Below, piece by piece: positions 28,779 to 38,509 of a stretch of DNA of 64,000 bases. The translations under genes and the position numbers were made by a program. This DNA comes from Chitinophaga pinensis. Lineage in GTDB: Bacteria; Bacteroidota; Bacteroidia; Flavobacteriales_D; Crocinitomicaceae. The stretch is taken from positions 51,578-115,577 of the forward strand of contig CALPMT020000005.1 of the NCBI GenBank assembly GCA_943324745.2, written 5' to 3'. Position 1 is the first letter of the stretch, and each line of letters opens with the position of its first letter. The notes under the pieces were generated by a model. It worked only from the letters and a program-made list of their open reading frames with translations, searched no databases and was not told the DNA's origin.

Positions 28779-29081
28779 ATGCGGTATAATTAAGAAAAAC
28801 GTTAAGTGTTGATGTGATTATTGGTATCAACAAGTATATCTATAAGTGATTAGAGTGAATTTTACTGATGAGCAAACTCTAATTTAGAAATACTTCTTTA
28901 GATATACTTCCAAAATAGATTTTCAGTTTTTTTAATTATTGAGTTTTTACAGATATAAATACTTGATTTATAGCTTATTATTTTTTAGAGTACTAATTAA
29001 CAGAAGAGAGTCTAAATATGTATAATTTACTTTTAAAGTTAAAAAGACGTTTATGCACGTGTGTTTTTTTTAAGAATAAGA
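28779..29081. other. intergenic region with nested inverted repeats
   Basis: No open reading frame of note. Between 28821 and 28913 three nested inverted repeats occur: TTGG/CCAA (28821-28824, 28910-28913), AAGTATATCTA/TAGATATACTT (28832-28842, 28899-28909, perfect 11 bp), and ATTAGAGT/ACTCTAAT (28849-28856, 28876-28883, perfect 8 bp). A T7 run lies at about 28927-28933. It could be a small structured RNA, a decayed miniature element, or chance in AT-rich DNA. No promoter with a clear TAnnTTTG was found in front. Confidence 0.3.
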
Positions 29082-29121
29082 TTTTTTGTAGGGATGTAGT
29101 ATACTATATCCCTACAAAAAA
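29082..29121. terminator. 40-nt palindrome, bidirectional terminator after fabG
   Basis: TTTTTTGTAGGGAT (29082-29095) pairs perfectly with ATCCCTACAAAAAA (29108-29121). The centre, TAGTATACTA (29097-29106), is itself a palindrome, so nearly the whole 40 nt can pair. It lies 7 bp after the fabG stop and can terminate in either direction. Confidence 0.8.
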
Positions 29122-29128
29122 AATAAAA

Positions 29129-29875
29129 TCACATCAACATACCTCCACAAACATGTAATGTTTGGCCAGTAATATATGCAGACATATCAGACGCTAAAAA
29201 TACAGTAGCGTTTGCAACATCAATAGGGTTTCCACCTCTTTTTAAAGGAATTGAATTTCTCCATTCTTGCACTACCTTTTCATCAAGAGCAGCTGTCATT
29301 TCAGTTTCAATGAACCCTGGAGCGATTGCATTACAACGTATATTACGAGATCCAAGTTCTTGAGCTACTGATTTGGTAAAACCAATCAATCCAGCTTTAG
29401 ATGCCGCATAATTAGATTGACCAGCATTTCCACTTACACCAACAACTGAGGACATGTTGATTATTGAACCTTTACGAGCTTTTAACATTGGTTTTTGAAC
29501 AGCTTTAGTTAAGTTAAAAGCGGATTTCAAATTTGTGTTTATTACTTCGTCCCATTGTTCTTCAGACATTCTCATTAACAAAGTGTCGCGTGTAATACCC
29601 GCGTTATTTATTAATACGTCGATAGTACCGTAGGTTGCAACAACGTCATCTACTAATTTTTGAGCTGCATCAAAATTTCCAGCATCCGATTTGAAGCCTT
29701 TAGCAACACCTCCATTTGTAGAGAGTTCGGTTTCCAACGCTTTCGCTTTTTCTTCCGAAGAAATATAAGTGAAGGCTACGATTGCTCCTTGTTTTGCACA
29801 TTCTTCAGCAATTGCTTTACCAATTCCACGAGATGCTCCTGTGATAAGTACCACTTTGTCTTGTAACAATTTCAT
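29129..29875 (-). CDS. fabG: 3-oxoacyl-[acyl-carrier-protein] reductase
   Basis: NADPH-dependent short-chain dehydrogenase of fatty-acid elongation. The 248-aa product has cofactor motif TGASRGIG (about 12-19), NNAG (about 90-93), catalytic Ser in SSVVGVSGNAGQ, and YAASK (about 155-159). The C-terminal block FIETEMTAAL is FabG-like. Length and motifs are standard. It is monocistronic between the palindromic terminator and the MFS gene. Confidence 0.92.
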   Translation of the reverse strand: MKLLQDKVVLITGASRGIGKAIAEECAKQGAIVAFTYISSEEKAKALETELSTNGGVAKGFKSDAGNFDAAQKLVDDVVATYGTIDVLINNAGITRDTLLMRMSEEQWDEVINTNLKSAFNLTKAVQKPMLKARKGSIINMSSVVGVSGNAGQSNYAASKAGLIGFTKSVAQELGSRNIRCNAIAPGFIETEMTAALDEKVVQEWRNSIPLKRGGNPIDVANATVFLASDMSAYITGQTLHVCGGMLM

Positions 29876-29971
29876 AGGTTTGTTTTTAATTTATGTAAAA
29901 TTAAGGTTTTGAAAATTCTTAAATTAAGATTTTTAAATACATTTATACACTTCTAAATGTTTAATGAAAAA

Positions 29972-31210
29972 TTAGTCATGAAAGTCTAAATCTTTGTCGT
30001 GTGTTTCTGGAATTGTCAATGTAGATACAATTCCGATAACAAAGCAAATAAAACCTACGACTGCGCCTGCAATAATTACTTCTGTCGTTGGCTTAAGAAA
30101 ATCAAATAAAAGGGTCATCAAGATTACAGTTCCTCGAACGAAATTTGGAATGGTTGTTGCTGCTGTAGAACGAATATTTGTACCGAATTGTTCTGCGCTT
30201 ACAGTTACAAACATGGCCCAATATCCTGTCCCCAAACCTAGCCAAATACAATAGAAATAATACATTTTGGCTGTTTTTACCCCTGAAAATAATAACAACA
30301 CAACCCCAATTAGTGTGAACAACATCATCCAAAAGATTGCTTTTTTTCGTGAATGTAGCCAATGACTAATAAATCCACTTGTTAAATCACCAATGGAAAT
30401 CCCAATGTAGGCCCACATAATTGCCATCCCAGGTTTTACTTCTTCTGTAATTCCTAGAGCAGATGAAAATTGATTCGCAAACATGGCTAATATTCCAATG
30501 CAAAACCAAGTAGGTAAACCAATTCCGATGCATTTCATATAGCGAATAAATAAAGTTTTAGATGTGAAAAACATGAAAAAATTTCCTTTTTTTACGGAAG
30601 AATTTTGTTTGATTTGATGAAACATTCCTGATTCAACTACCCCAACACGAAGTAGGAGTAAGCAGATACCCATGCCGCCACCTATCCAATAGGCAATTGT
30701 CCAATCTCCTGAAAGTTCGACCGTAAAGTTAGCCACCACCGCTCCAAGTAGTCCAAATCCAGCAACAATTGATGTGCCAATTGCGCGAAGGTTTTTCGGT
30801 AGAGATTCGGATACTAATGTAATTCCTGCTCCTAATTCTCCTGCTAGTCCAATACCTGCAACAAATCTTAATAGCATGTATGCGGTACCTTTATCCATAA
30901 AATTGATTTGAGGTAGAAACCCACAAGCGATATTTGCTAAAGAATAAGTAATGATTGAACCGAAAAGCACCGAAAGTCGACCTTTTTTATCTCCAAGAAT
31001 ACCCCAAAGAATCCCACCTAGCAGCAATCCTGCCATTTGCCAATTTAAAATTGATTTACCTACCGTATCAGGATTTATACCCATGGCTTCCAAGCTTGGA
31101 ATACGAACAATTCCAAATAATAATAGATCGTAAATATCTACGAAATATCCGAGAGCTGCCACTATTACAGGAAGACTAAATAAATGTTTTAAGCGTTCAG
31201 TTGAATTCAT
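29972..31210 (-). CDS. MFS transporter
   Basis: 412 aa, about 12 membrane helices. The loop 2-3 motif is GDKKGRLSVLFGS (about 73-85), and LRFVAGIGLAGELGAGITLVSE (about 113-134) is the helix 4-5 region of the metabolite:H+ symporter/sugar porter-like MFS group. The C-terminal half has the equivalent repeated loop with HSRKK. Substrate cannot be predicted. It starts 10 bp after the stop of the large type-B T9SS gene and is probably transcribed with it. Confidence 0.88.
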   Translation of the reverse strand: MNSTERLKHLFSLPVIVAALGYFVDIYDLLLFGIVRIPSLEAMGINPDTVGKSILNWQMAGLLLGGILWGILGDKKGRLSVLFGSIITYSLANIACGFLPQINFMDKGTAYMLLRFVAGIGLAGELGAGITLVSESLPKNLRAIGTSIVAGFGLLGAVVANFTVELSGDWTIAYWIGGGMGICLLLLRVGVVESGMFHQIKQNSSVKKGNFFMFFTSKTLFIRYMKCIGIGLPTWFCIGILAMFANQFSSALGITEEVKPGMAIMWAYIGISIGDLTSGFISHWLHSRKKAIFWMMLFTLIGVVLLLFSGVKTAKMYYFYCIWLGLGTGYWAMFVTVSAEQFGTNIRSTAATTIPNFVRGTVILMTLLFDFLKPTTEVIIAGAVVGFICFVIGIVSTLTIPETHDKDLDFHD

Positions 31211-31220
31211 TTGAATAAGT

Positions 31221-34200
31221 TTAACGAATTAAATTAACATGTCCATGAAGATTTTTAATTTCTTTTTTCACGGTATCGGTAACTTTTACAGTCCATGAAT
31301 AAGTGCCGTCTAAGCAGGGGTTATTACCATAAGTACCGTCCCAACCGATAGAGGTGTCATGAGATTCAAATACTATTTCTCCCCAACGATTAAAAATTAA
31401 TAATTCATAATTTTGTGGGTCAAATCCGCTAAAAAAAATCGGTTTAAAAAAGTTGTTCAAATCATCCCCATCAGGCGTAAAAGTATTAGGGATATAATAA
31501 ATTAATTGATCAATTATTTCGATTGATTTGGTCATTATTGAAGAACACTTCGCTTTATTAGATGCAATTAATGTAATAACATAATTTTGAGGTTTGTCAT
31601 GAAAAGTGTGAATAGGATCTTTTTTCTTACTTGTTGAATCATCTCCAAAATCCCAATCAAATGTTGTAGCATCTTTGCTAGAAGTATTCACAAATGAAAT
31701 TTCAGGAGTTAAAACACTAGCTTCTTTCGGTGTAAATTCGAAATCTGCTACAGGAGAGCTGTTTCCACAGATATAGTTAGCATGGGATATTTTGTTTACA
31801 CATCCATGATTAGACGTTTTAAAAGACACATCATAACATTTATTTTCTTTAACTGTGTAGGTAATTAAAGGATTATTTCCATAAACGACGATTGAGTCGT
31901 TTCCGAAATACCAAATTGAAGTATCACCTATATTCGTGGACGTATTTAGAAATGTAGTTGTAAAAGGAATACAACCTTTGGTTTTATTAACTTGGAATGA
32001 AAGTATAGGTTTTTGACCAATAACTACTTTAAAACTATCTTCATAGATACATCCATTGTATTTATCATAGATGTAAAGTAAAGTGTCTTTTGTAATAGGT
32101 AAATTAACTACTTTACCATTGTTTTTTTGAGTGCCAAAATAATAATTTTCATTTCCTGATAGGTTTGTTCCGGTTAATTTTTTAAGTTTAAATGTATCAC
32201 AGATTGATTGTTTTCCTGGGTTGTCAATTTTAGGAGAAGGCTTAACAGTAACGGTATAATTTTTTTCGTCTGAACAAACATACAAAGAGTCGTAGATGTA
32301 AATTTTAGTTGTAGATTTTATAGGGGAATTCAAACGTGCGCTTAAATTACTTTTTGGAGTGTTAAAAAAGTGTTCATTTCCAGTTAGATTGATACCTTTT
32401 ACTTTTGGGAAATTGTAAACGTCACACACTGAAGTATCATTAGGTTTTTTGATACTTGAACTTTTATCAATTTTAATATTCTGTATTTTTTCGGAATAAC
32501 AATTTGGGGTTGCTCCAGTTTCATCATATAGATAAAGTGTTTTATTAGCTTTGATATATGTACCTGCATTTATTTGGATACCTCCCTTTAATGTAGCGGT
32601 GAAATATTTTCCATTAGTTGGAACTGGCAGTAAAATACTATCACAAGCACTTAGTGGAGCAGGAGTAGTTATCGATGGAGCATTTTTTATGATTACTTGA
32701 AATAATTTTTCAGATTTACATTTTAAAGTTGATCCTATTTCTGCATAAATATAAACTGGAGAGCTAACCTTTAACTTTGTAGTTGAACCATAATTTGTTC
32801 CCCCTTGATTTGATCCGCTGAAATAATTTCCAACAGTAAGGTTGGGTAATTGGATACTATCGCATACAGTTGTGTCATTTTGTGTTTTTATAAAGGGTGT
32901 TTTAGAGATTGATATTTTTTGAATTTTTTCAACAAAACAATTTGGGATGGTACCAGTTTCATCGTAAACATAAATATTTTGGGAGGATGTAATATATTTT
33001 CCAGACATTAAATTGACGCCTGACTTTAATGTTCCAGTGTAATAAGAGCCCTTCAAAAGCGGTGGTAGAACAATACTGTCGCAGACTTCAATGTCTGTAG
33101 GTGTTACTAATTTAGGAGAACTATTTACGGAAATTGTAAAGTTTTTTTCTGTCGTACAACCAGTTGGACCTAGAATGTTAATATACGCATAAATTTTTTG
33201 ATTCGTTTTTATACTATCTCCTGCTGAAAGTCCACCACCAGTCTGATTAGTCCCTTTATAGTAGCTTACGTTTGCAATGGTTGGAAGTATAAAGTAATCA
33301 CAAACCGTTGAATCCTTAGGTGTTTTTGAAATTGAAGTATTTACATTAATTTGAAAACTTTTTTCTGCAAAACAACTTGAATTTGTCGAAGCTTCATCGT
33401 AAACGTATATTTTTTGAGTTGATTTCACGGAATCTCCTGCCAACATTTTTACTCCTGTTTTTTTTGACCCTGTATAATAATTTCCATTAGCTAAAGCGGG
33501 TAATTTATATCCACTACAAATATTCACGTCATTTATAGCTGCAACAGAAGGGGTGGTAGCAATAGAGATAGTAAAACTTTTTTCATCAACACAAACACCT
33601 GTAGAGTCAAAAATCCAAATTGTTTTATCAGATGTAATTTTTCCTGAAATTTCGTTGCCATGATTAGCTTGTGAATCATCGAAATATTTAGCTTTATTTA
33701 AATTTAGGCCTGAAATTGCAGGTAGTGTATATGAATCACACGCTTTAATTGAACCAGGGTTTGTTGCGTTAGGTGTTAAGCTTACAGTAACAATTTTATC
33801 AGTTTTACAACCTGATGAACTTAGGAATGTAATCGTTGTAGAACCCGAAGCAATCCCCGTTACTTTTCCATTCACATCCACTTGCGCGATAGTTGCATCA
33901 GCAGATGTCCAAGGTGTATTTAGATCGGGTGTTTGAGTTGTATTCTTCAATAGGGTGGTTAAACCCTTACAAAATGAAGTAGTTCCAGTTACAATAGCGC
34001 TTTCATTGACAGTTATCAGTGTGTCACGCTTACAACCTGCTTCTGTTTTAAATCTAATTTTTGTACTACCAACTTTTAACCCTTTTACTTTTCCTGTATT
34101 GTCAATGCTAACGATTGTATTATCAAAAGCTTCCCAAGGAGTTGTTAAATTAGCATTTACATTACTTTTTAAGTTTACAATTTCATTTGTACAGATGTCT

Positions 34201-35642
34201 AAATCTCCTGTAATTGTTGAAATAACGGCTTTATCTTCTGGTGTAATTAGTTTTTCTAAAATAGTTGTACAACCAGCTACAGAAACAATTTTACATTGGT
34301 AGGTAGTTACAATACTTGGATTGACAATTAATGAGTCAGCTGAACTCAAAACTGTATTTGTAACATCTCCCTTAACCATCCATTCATACTTATCTCCACC
34401 TTTAGGAGCGTGTAAACTAGTTTTTCCGCCATTACAAACCGAAGAAATTCCTGTAATTTCTAAGGGTTGACAAACAGCATCTACATAAGCATAACCAAAG
34501 TGTGCAGCGTCTCCACAATCCATTACTGTAAAACGAACAGTAATACTAGAGTCAATGTATTTTGTTAAATCGATAAATACGGGAGTCCATGTTTTATAGA
34601 GGATATCCACAGAAAATGGATCACTGGGGTCTAAAGGTCCGGCATTTTTAAAACCAGGAATTGAACCACTGGCAACTACTAAGTATTCTCCACATAATAT
34701 TCGACCTCCATTTTTATCAAATGCATCTACACGAAAGGTAGGTTGTTTGTTTGGTTCGGTGTGACCACCTGCCTCAAGAACAACGGCATAATAGTAGGTG
34801 AAAAGCGAATTTGATTTGGTGACTAAAAATTGTTGTTCAATAGAACCTCCATTTGTTAATACACCTGTATTTGCATTATGACGTCTCATTGTTTTAATAC
34901 TATCTCCTAAACGTAAAGATTTACCTTCTAATCCAGGACAAACTTTGGGGAATTTTCCAATCTGATCTATACCAGAGGTAGTAATACTGTGTTGAGAAGA
35001 GCTATTTAAAGCTGCTGAAGTAGCTATGGTTGTAGGAAAGTAAATTGGGTGAGGAGCAGTATTACATCCATTTATTATTTCCCCTTCCGTTTCTATCCAG
35101 TTTGAAAAATCAGCATTTTCAAAACCAATATTGGCGCAAGTTGGTTGTATTGCAGAATTGTAAATCGCTATGTCAGCACTATAACCATCTGCCGTTCCAC
35201 AGTCGAGCATAATCCAATACCCTTGGTTGATTGAAGCTTTGAATGAAATTTTCAAAACATTGTCTACAGTTGCATCTCCAATTGAAGTTACAGACTTAAT
35301 CAAAGTGCTACCTACTACACCCGGTTTTCCTTGCCAAACTGAGAGACTAGGCATTAGTTTTAAACCGGGAGTTAAGTAATATTTTAAATTAACAAATATA
35401 TTTCCATCTGCCGTAGCTTTATGATATAAAAATACATCTGGACCTATCGTGTAAGGCGAATTGAAACCTGGAGGATTGATGACGTCATTTGCATATCCAC
35501 TTAAATCAATTCCATAAATAACCTTTGGTAGTGTGATATTTGTACCGTTTGAAGCAGTTATAGGTGGCTTCTCCTGAATTTGAGAGCTACTCCAGAAATC
35601 AAGGCATAATATATAAAGTAGTAATATTGTTTTAAAATTCAT
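31221..35642 (-). CDS. large T9SS type-B (gliding motility-associated C-terminal domain) surface protein
   Basis: 1473 aa. The order is: signal peptide; a beta-rich N-terminal domain; a MAM/jelly-roll-like domain starting CANIGFENADFSNW; two Ig2-like blocks (GKVKGLKVGSTKIRF and GKVTGIASGSTTITF); then about eight repeats of some 75-85 residues, each opening with Cys-Asp (or Ser)-x-x-x-LP and closing with an (I/V)Y(I/V)YD strand plus a Cys before EK. A PKD domain with FDWDFGDDST follows, and finally the type-B sorting domain PNTFTPDGDDLNN...YELLIFNRWGE...WDGTY. It is probably displayed on the cell surface as an adhesin or scaffold. The MFS gene follows 10 bp downstream. Confidence 0.88.
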   Translation of the reverse strand: MNFKTILLLYILCLDFWSSSQIQEKPPITASNGTNITLPKVIYGIDLSGYANDVINPPGFNSPYTIGPDVFLYHKATADGNIFVNLKYYLTPGLKLMPSLSVWQGKPGVVGSTLIKSVTSIGDATVDNVLKISFKASINQGYWIMLDCGTADGYSADIAIYNSAIQPTCANIGFENADFSNWIETEGEIINGCNTAPHPIYFPTTIATSAALNSSSQHSITTSGIDQIGKFPKVCPGLEGKSLRLGDSIKTMRRHNANTGVLTNGGSIEQQFLVTKSNSLFTYYYAVVLEAGGHTEPNKQPTFRVDAFDKNGGRILCGEYLVVASGSIPGFKNAGPLDPSDPFSVDILYKTWTPVFIDLTKYIDSSITVRFTVMDCGDAAHFGYAYVDAVCQPLEITGISSVCNGGKTSLHAPKGGDKYEWMVKGDVTNTVLSSADSLIVNPSIVTTYQCKIVSVAGCTTILEKLITPEDKAVISTITGDLDICTNEIVNLKSNVNANLTTPWEAFDNTIVSIDNTGKVKGLKVGSTKIRFKTEAGCKRDTLITVNESAIVTGTTSFCKGLTTLLKNTTQTPDLNTPWTSADATIAQVDVNGKVTGIASGSTTITFLSSSGCKTDKIVTVSLTPNATNPGSIKACDSYTLPAISGLNLNKAKYFDDSQANHGNEISGKITSDKTIWIFDSTGVCVDEKSFTISIATTPSVAAINDVNICSGYKLPALANGNYYTGSKKTGVKMLAGDSVKSTQKIYVYDEASTNSSCFAEKSFQINVNTSISKTPKDSTVCDYFILPTIANVSYYKGTNQTGGGLSAGDSIKTNQKIYAYINILGPTGCTTEKNFTISVNSSPKLVTPTDIEVCDSIVLPPLLKGSYYTGTLKSGVNLMSGKYITSSQNIYVYDETGTIPNCFVEKIQKISISKTPFIKTQNDTTVCDSIQLPNLTVGNYFSGSNQGGTNYGSTTKLKVSSPVYIYAEIGSTLKCKSEKLFQVIIKNAPSITTPAPLSACDSILLPVPTNGKYFTATLKGGIQINAGTYIKANKTLYLYDETGATPNCYSEKIQNIKIDKSSSIKKPNDTSVCDVYNFPKVKGINLTGNEHFFNTPKSNLSARLNSPIKSTTKIYIYDSLYVCSDEKNYTVTVKPSPKIDNPGKQSICDTFKLKKLTGTNLSGNENYYFGTQKNNGKVVNLPITKDTLLYIYDKYNGCIYEDSFKVVIGQKPILSFQVNKTKGCIPFTTTFLNTSTNIGDTSIWYFGNDSIVVYGNNPLITYTVKENKCYDVSFKTSNHGCVNKISHANYICGNSSPVADFEFTPKEASVLTPEISFVNTSSKDATTFDWDFGDDSTSKKKDPIHTFHDKPQNYVITLIASNKAKCSSIMTKSIEIIDQLIYYIPNTFTPDGDDLNNFFKPIFFSGFDPQNYELLIFNRWGEIVFESHDTSIGWDGTYGNNPCLDGTYSWTVKVTDTVKKEIKNLHGHVNLIR

Positions 35643-35838
35643 ACCTGTCTATTATTACCGATTTTTTCGGGTATGGTCAATTTTTAAATTACGTGAGTAA
35701 TATAATAATTAATTTCTTTCTTACACATTATATATAATAACTCGATTATTTTTTTAAGGTTGCTTTTAAGATAAAAATCGCTTCGCTTAAAGAAAAAGAT
35801 TAACTGAGTTTATTATCTTTTGTCTATTAGTCTTTTGT

Positions 35839-36948
35839 CTATTTATTAAAATCAAATTTCTTTTCTTTGAAGGGGAAGAGGTCATACAGTTCACCAGAAT
35901 AGTAAAATTCGTATGCTACCGCTCCAAAAGTGTGTGGTTTTTCATGGATTCTGATGGTAGATCCACCTACTTTCGGTTGCTTTTTTGGTACAGATTGTGG
36001 GTAACCAACATTAAAAAGTGTTGCAAGTATTTCAGGACGATTATCGATTGGGAAACCTGCTTTTTCCCATTGAACTTTCACTTGTTTTACGAAAATAGCG
36101 GCATAGATATAAGAATAATAATGGTTTTTGTAATCTACCAAACGGTTAACACGTTCTGATTTTGGATTTTTAGTTTTAAAATCTAACAAATGCACATATT
36201 CATCACCTAAATAATAGACTGATTTTGGGTTGTGAAGATTTTTCTCAATGTCGATGGCTGTTTGTTCTTTAATACCGGTTACACCCAGTGAAAATTGAGA
36301 TTCTACGGTTAGGATTTTAAGTGGACCTATCCATTTTTTGTAAGCTTCACGTTTAGAATTGAAGAGACGGATTTGTTCTCCCACTAAACAAGCTACAATC
36401 AAACGTGATTCAACACCTGTCAAATTTTGAACTGAGTCAATCAGTTTTTTATCCTTAGCTACAGCGATTTTAAAATCTTGCCATTCAGAGATATTCATCC
36501 AATCAAAAATGCTGCCTTGCATGCGTTTCGGCATTGTCTTCTGTTGGTTTAACTGATTGATTTCATTTTGGTATGCTGTGTTTTTTTTCAGGAAAAGCTC
36601 AACTGCATCAATCATCTTGCTTGTTTCTATTTCGTTTTTATCTTTCACATACGCATCCATAATAAAGTTTGCGTTTTTCGGACAATATTTATTAAGAATC
36701 AGTAAGCGTTCTAAGTTTTTATATGTACGGATTTCTCCTTTAGTTGTATCAATTTTAAATGATTGGTTGTATTTATCTTTGATTTCATTAAAATAACGGT
36801 CGTTCATATCAATAGAACCTGTGTCATTTGTCAATTTAAATTGTACCGCGAAATAAGTTGCAGATAAGAAGAATCCAACGATTGCAAAAGCAAATACAAT
36901 CGTTAATAACGGGTATTTTACCCAACGTTTAGCAAAAAATTTTTTCAT
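35839..36948 (-). CDS. membrane-anchored lysozyme/transglycosylase-like protein
   Basis: 369 aa with one N-terminal membrane segment (about 13-35) and a periplasmic remainder. The region GVESRLIVACLVGEQIR (about 180-196), followed by SQFSLGVTGIKEQTAIDIE and NRPEILATLFNVGYP, looks like a lytic-transglycosylase (lysozyme-fold) core with Glu in a helix and a G-x-x-x-x-K helix after it. It reminds me of the DUF1402-type transglycosylase-like proteins. Enzyme activity is inference. The gene stands alone, 196 bp before the large T9SS gene in the same direction. Confidence 0.55.
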   Translation of the reverse strand: MKKFFAKRWVKYPLLTIVFAFAIVGFFLSATYFAVQFKLTNDTGSIDMNDRYFNEIKDKYNQSFKIDTTKGEIRTYKNLERLLILNKYCPKNANFIMDAYVKDKNEIETSKMIDAVELFLKKNTAYQNEINQLNQQKTMPKRMQGSIFDWMNISEWQDFKIAVAKDKKLIDSVQNLTGVESRLIVACLVGEQIRLFNSKREAYKKWIGPLKILTVESQFSLGVTGIKEQTAIDIEKNLHNPKSVYYLGDEYVHLLDFKTKNPKSERVNRLVDYKNHYYSYIYAAIFVKQVKVQWEKAGFPIDNRPEILATLFNVGYPQSVPKKQPKVGGSTIRIHEKPHTFGAVAYEFYYSGELYDLFPFKEKKFDFNK

Positions 36949-37103
36949 GGTGTGAAATTACAAATTATAGATTAAAGATTAGAAGATTTTTACAATTAAG
37001 TAGCTCATTATGATGAAACGGTGGACATTATTACTCATTTAGAAGTTTGATTTGATTCTATGTGAGAATCTAAGGAAATAATGATTGACTTTCTTCAATA
37101 TTC

Positions 37104-37742
37104 TTAGTATAACGATTTATGGGATCCATCGCAGTTGGGCATGCGTTTGGATAGGCCACACGTACAATCAGTGAGTCCTTTACCTTGGAGAATTTTAGGG
37201 GCACAATTTTCAATGCGAGAAATACGTGTTTTGGATTGTTTTGCACCTGAAAAATGCAGAAGGTATCCTTTTTGGCGACCTGGAGTTAAGGCTACGAAAG
37301 CTTCTTTAAATAATGGCTCTTGATTGAACTTATCCGTTAATTCTTCTGGAATAGTATATTCTTCTTTTTTCTTATGTTCAATTTTTAAGCCTGCTTTTTC
37401 TATTTCGATTGATTCTAGGATATATGCTTTGATAGAAGCTTCTTTATCCATTAGTTCTTTCATAGAAGTGAAACGTATTTGTCTTCCAGATTGCACGTTT
37501 TCTGTTTGTTGGATGAGAATGTTTTCGCTGTCGTGTAGAAGTGCACCTTTCATGAAAAGAATGGCGAAATAGTCTTTAAATCCATGGATTAACACAATGT
37601 TTTTTCCATTGAGGGTATAACAGGGTACTTTCCATTTTTCTTCTTCGTGTAACAAGCAGTCAAGAACATACGTTCTTAAAACCTGTAACTCGTCTTTCCA
37701 TTTAGTAAGTTCTTCAAAAAATGCGCTTATTTTAGGGTTCAT
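37104..37742 (-). CDS. YdeI/DUF1801-like protein with C-terminal CDGSH iron-sulfur motif
   Basis: 212 aa. The first 110 residues are the DUF1801 fold (EEKWKVPCYTLNGKNIVLIHGFKDYFAILFMKG region). The next part is the OmdA/YdeI helix with ALTPGRQKGYLLHFSGAK and TRISRIE (about 152-178). The final 20 residues contain C193-x-C195-x2-S-x3-P-x-C204-D-G-S-H208, an exact match to the CDGSH 2Fe-2S consensus. Function is unknown; a redox or cluster-carrying role is suggested by the motif. It lies 6 bp downstream of the hypothetical exported gene, same strand. Confidence 0.8.
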   Translation of the reverse strand: MNPKISAFFEELTKWKDELQVLRTYVLDCLLHEEEKWKVPCYTLNGKNIVLIHGFKDYFAILFMKGALLHDSENILIQQTENVQSGRQIRFTSMKELMDKEASIKAYILESIEIEKAGLKIEHKKKEEYTIPEELTDKFNQEPLFKEAFVALTPGRQKGYLLHFSGAKQSKTRISRIENCAPKILQGKGLTDCTCGLSKRMPNCDGSHKSLY

Positions 37743-37748
37743 CGACTT

Positions 37749-38300
37749 CTATTTATGGATGCAATCTACTTGGATTTCATTATTTCTCCACTGAATCCAA
37801 AATTCTTGGAGTCCTTCGGGTGTTGTTTTAAGTGGACTAATATTCAAAGAGTCGCCAGGTAAAAGAACTTTATTTAGGCGTTCTATACGTGTTTTTATAG
37901 CAGGGGAGTGGTTCCATCCTCCTGAATGATCAAAGGATGTGTGTGCATTACATTTATTATTAACTCTTATCAATGGAATCATTAATTCATAGGTGACACT
38001 TCCAGTTCCCATATCTTTGGTTGACATAAATATGTTTTGTAGATCGACCGTGCTATATTTTCCGGATTGATACAATTCTTTTAGTTTGTCTCCGACAGCT
38101 TTCGCCATTTTGTTGGAGAATTGATGTGCAATATCGGAACCATTGATGAACTCACGACCGATGTATTTTCCAAAGCAAGATGAGTCGTTGCAAGTTATTT
38201 GGTGGTTTGATTCGTCAACTTGTTTTAAAGTTTTTCGGTCTGTTTTACAAGTGGAACTTGCAAGAAGGATTAAAAAAGAAATTAAAATAAAAGATTTCAT
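37749..38300 (-). CDS. hypothetical exported protein
   Basis: 183 aa with an N-terminal hydrophobic segment ending LLASSTC-Lys; Cys could be lipidated, though Thr before it is not the usual lipobox residue. Four further cysteines are present. No family recognised. It is the upstream partner of the YdeI/CDGSH gene (6-bp gap). Confidence 0.65.
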   Translation of the reverse strand: MKSFILISFLILLASSTCKTDRKTLKQVDESNHQITCNDSSCFGKYIGREFINGSDIAHQFSNKMAKAVGDKLKELYQSGKYSTVDLQNIFMSTKDMGTGSVTYELMIPLIRVNNKCNAHTSFDHSGGWNHSPAIKTRIERLNKVLLPGDSLNISPLKTTPEGLQEFWIQWRNNEIQVDCIHK

Positions 38301-38402
38301 TTGTCAAAAATACAAGAATTATTTTTTAGGTTTTTTATACTGAACTTATAACTTCACACCTTGAGGAGGGATAAGAGGGATGGGAGTTGATAAGTTGAAT
38401 TA

Positions 38403-38486
38403 TTAATTCAAATGTTTAGGTTCTGTTCCATAATCAAATGCTTCTTTACCAAAACGATTTTCCCAAGTTTGTGTCCAGTTGTCTAT
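38403..38486 (-). pseudogene. remnant of a SAM-dependent methyltransferase N-terminus
   Basis: The minus strand encodes IDNWTQTWENRFGKEAFDYG, then TEPKHLN and a stop. The pattern W-x-x-R-F-x-x-E-x-(F/Y)-x-YG-x-EP is the usual beginning of TehB-like class I methyltransferases. There is no ATG in frame and no following SAM-binding domain, so it appears to be a truncated relic downstream of the DUF2200 gene. The similarity covers fewer than 25 residues. Confidence 0.4.
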
Positions 38487-38509
38487 TTTTTTGTCTTGAT
38501 TATACTAAG

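Noticed and set aside
33955..34302. 115-codon plus-strand frame within the large T9SS gene
   Set aside because: Antisense to a well-supported coding sequence; no start signal or family resemblance.
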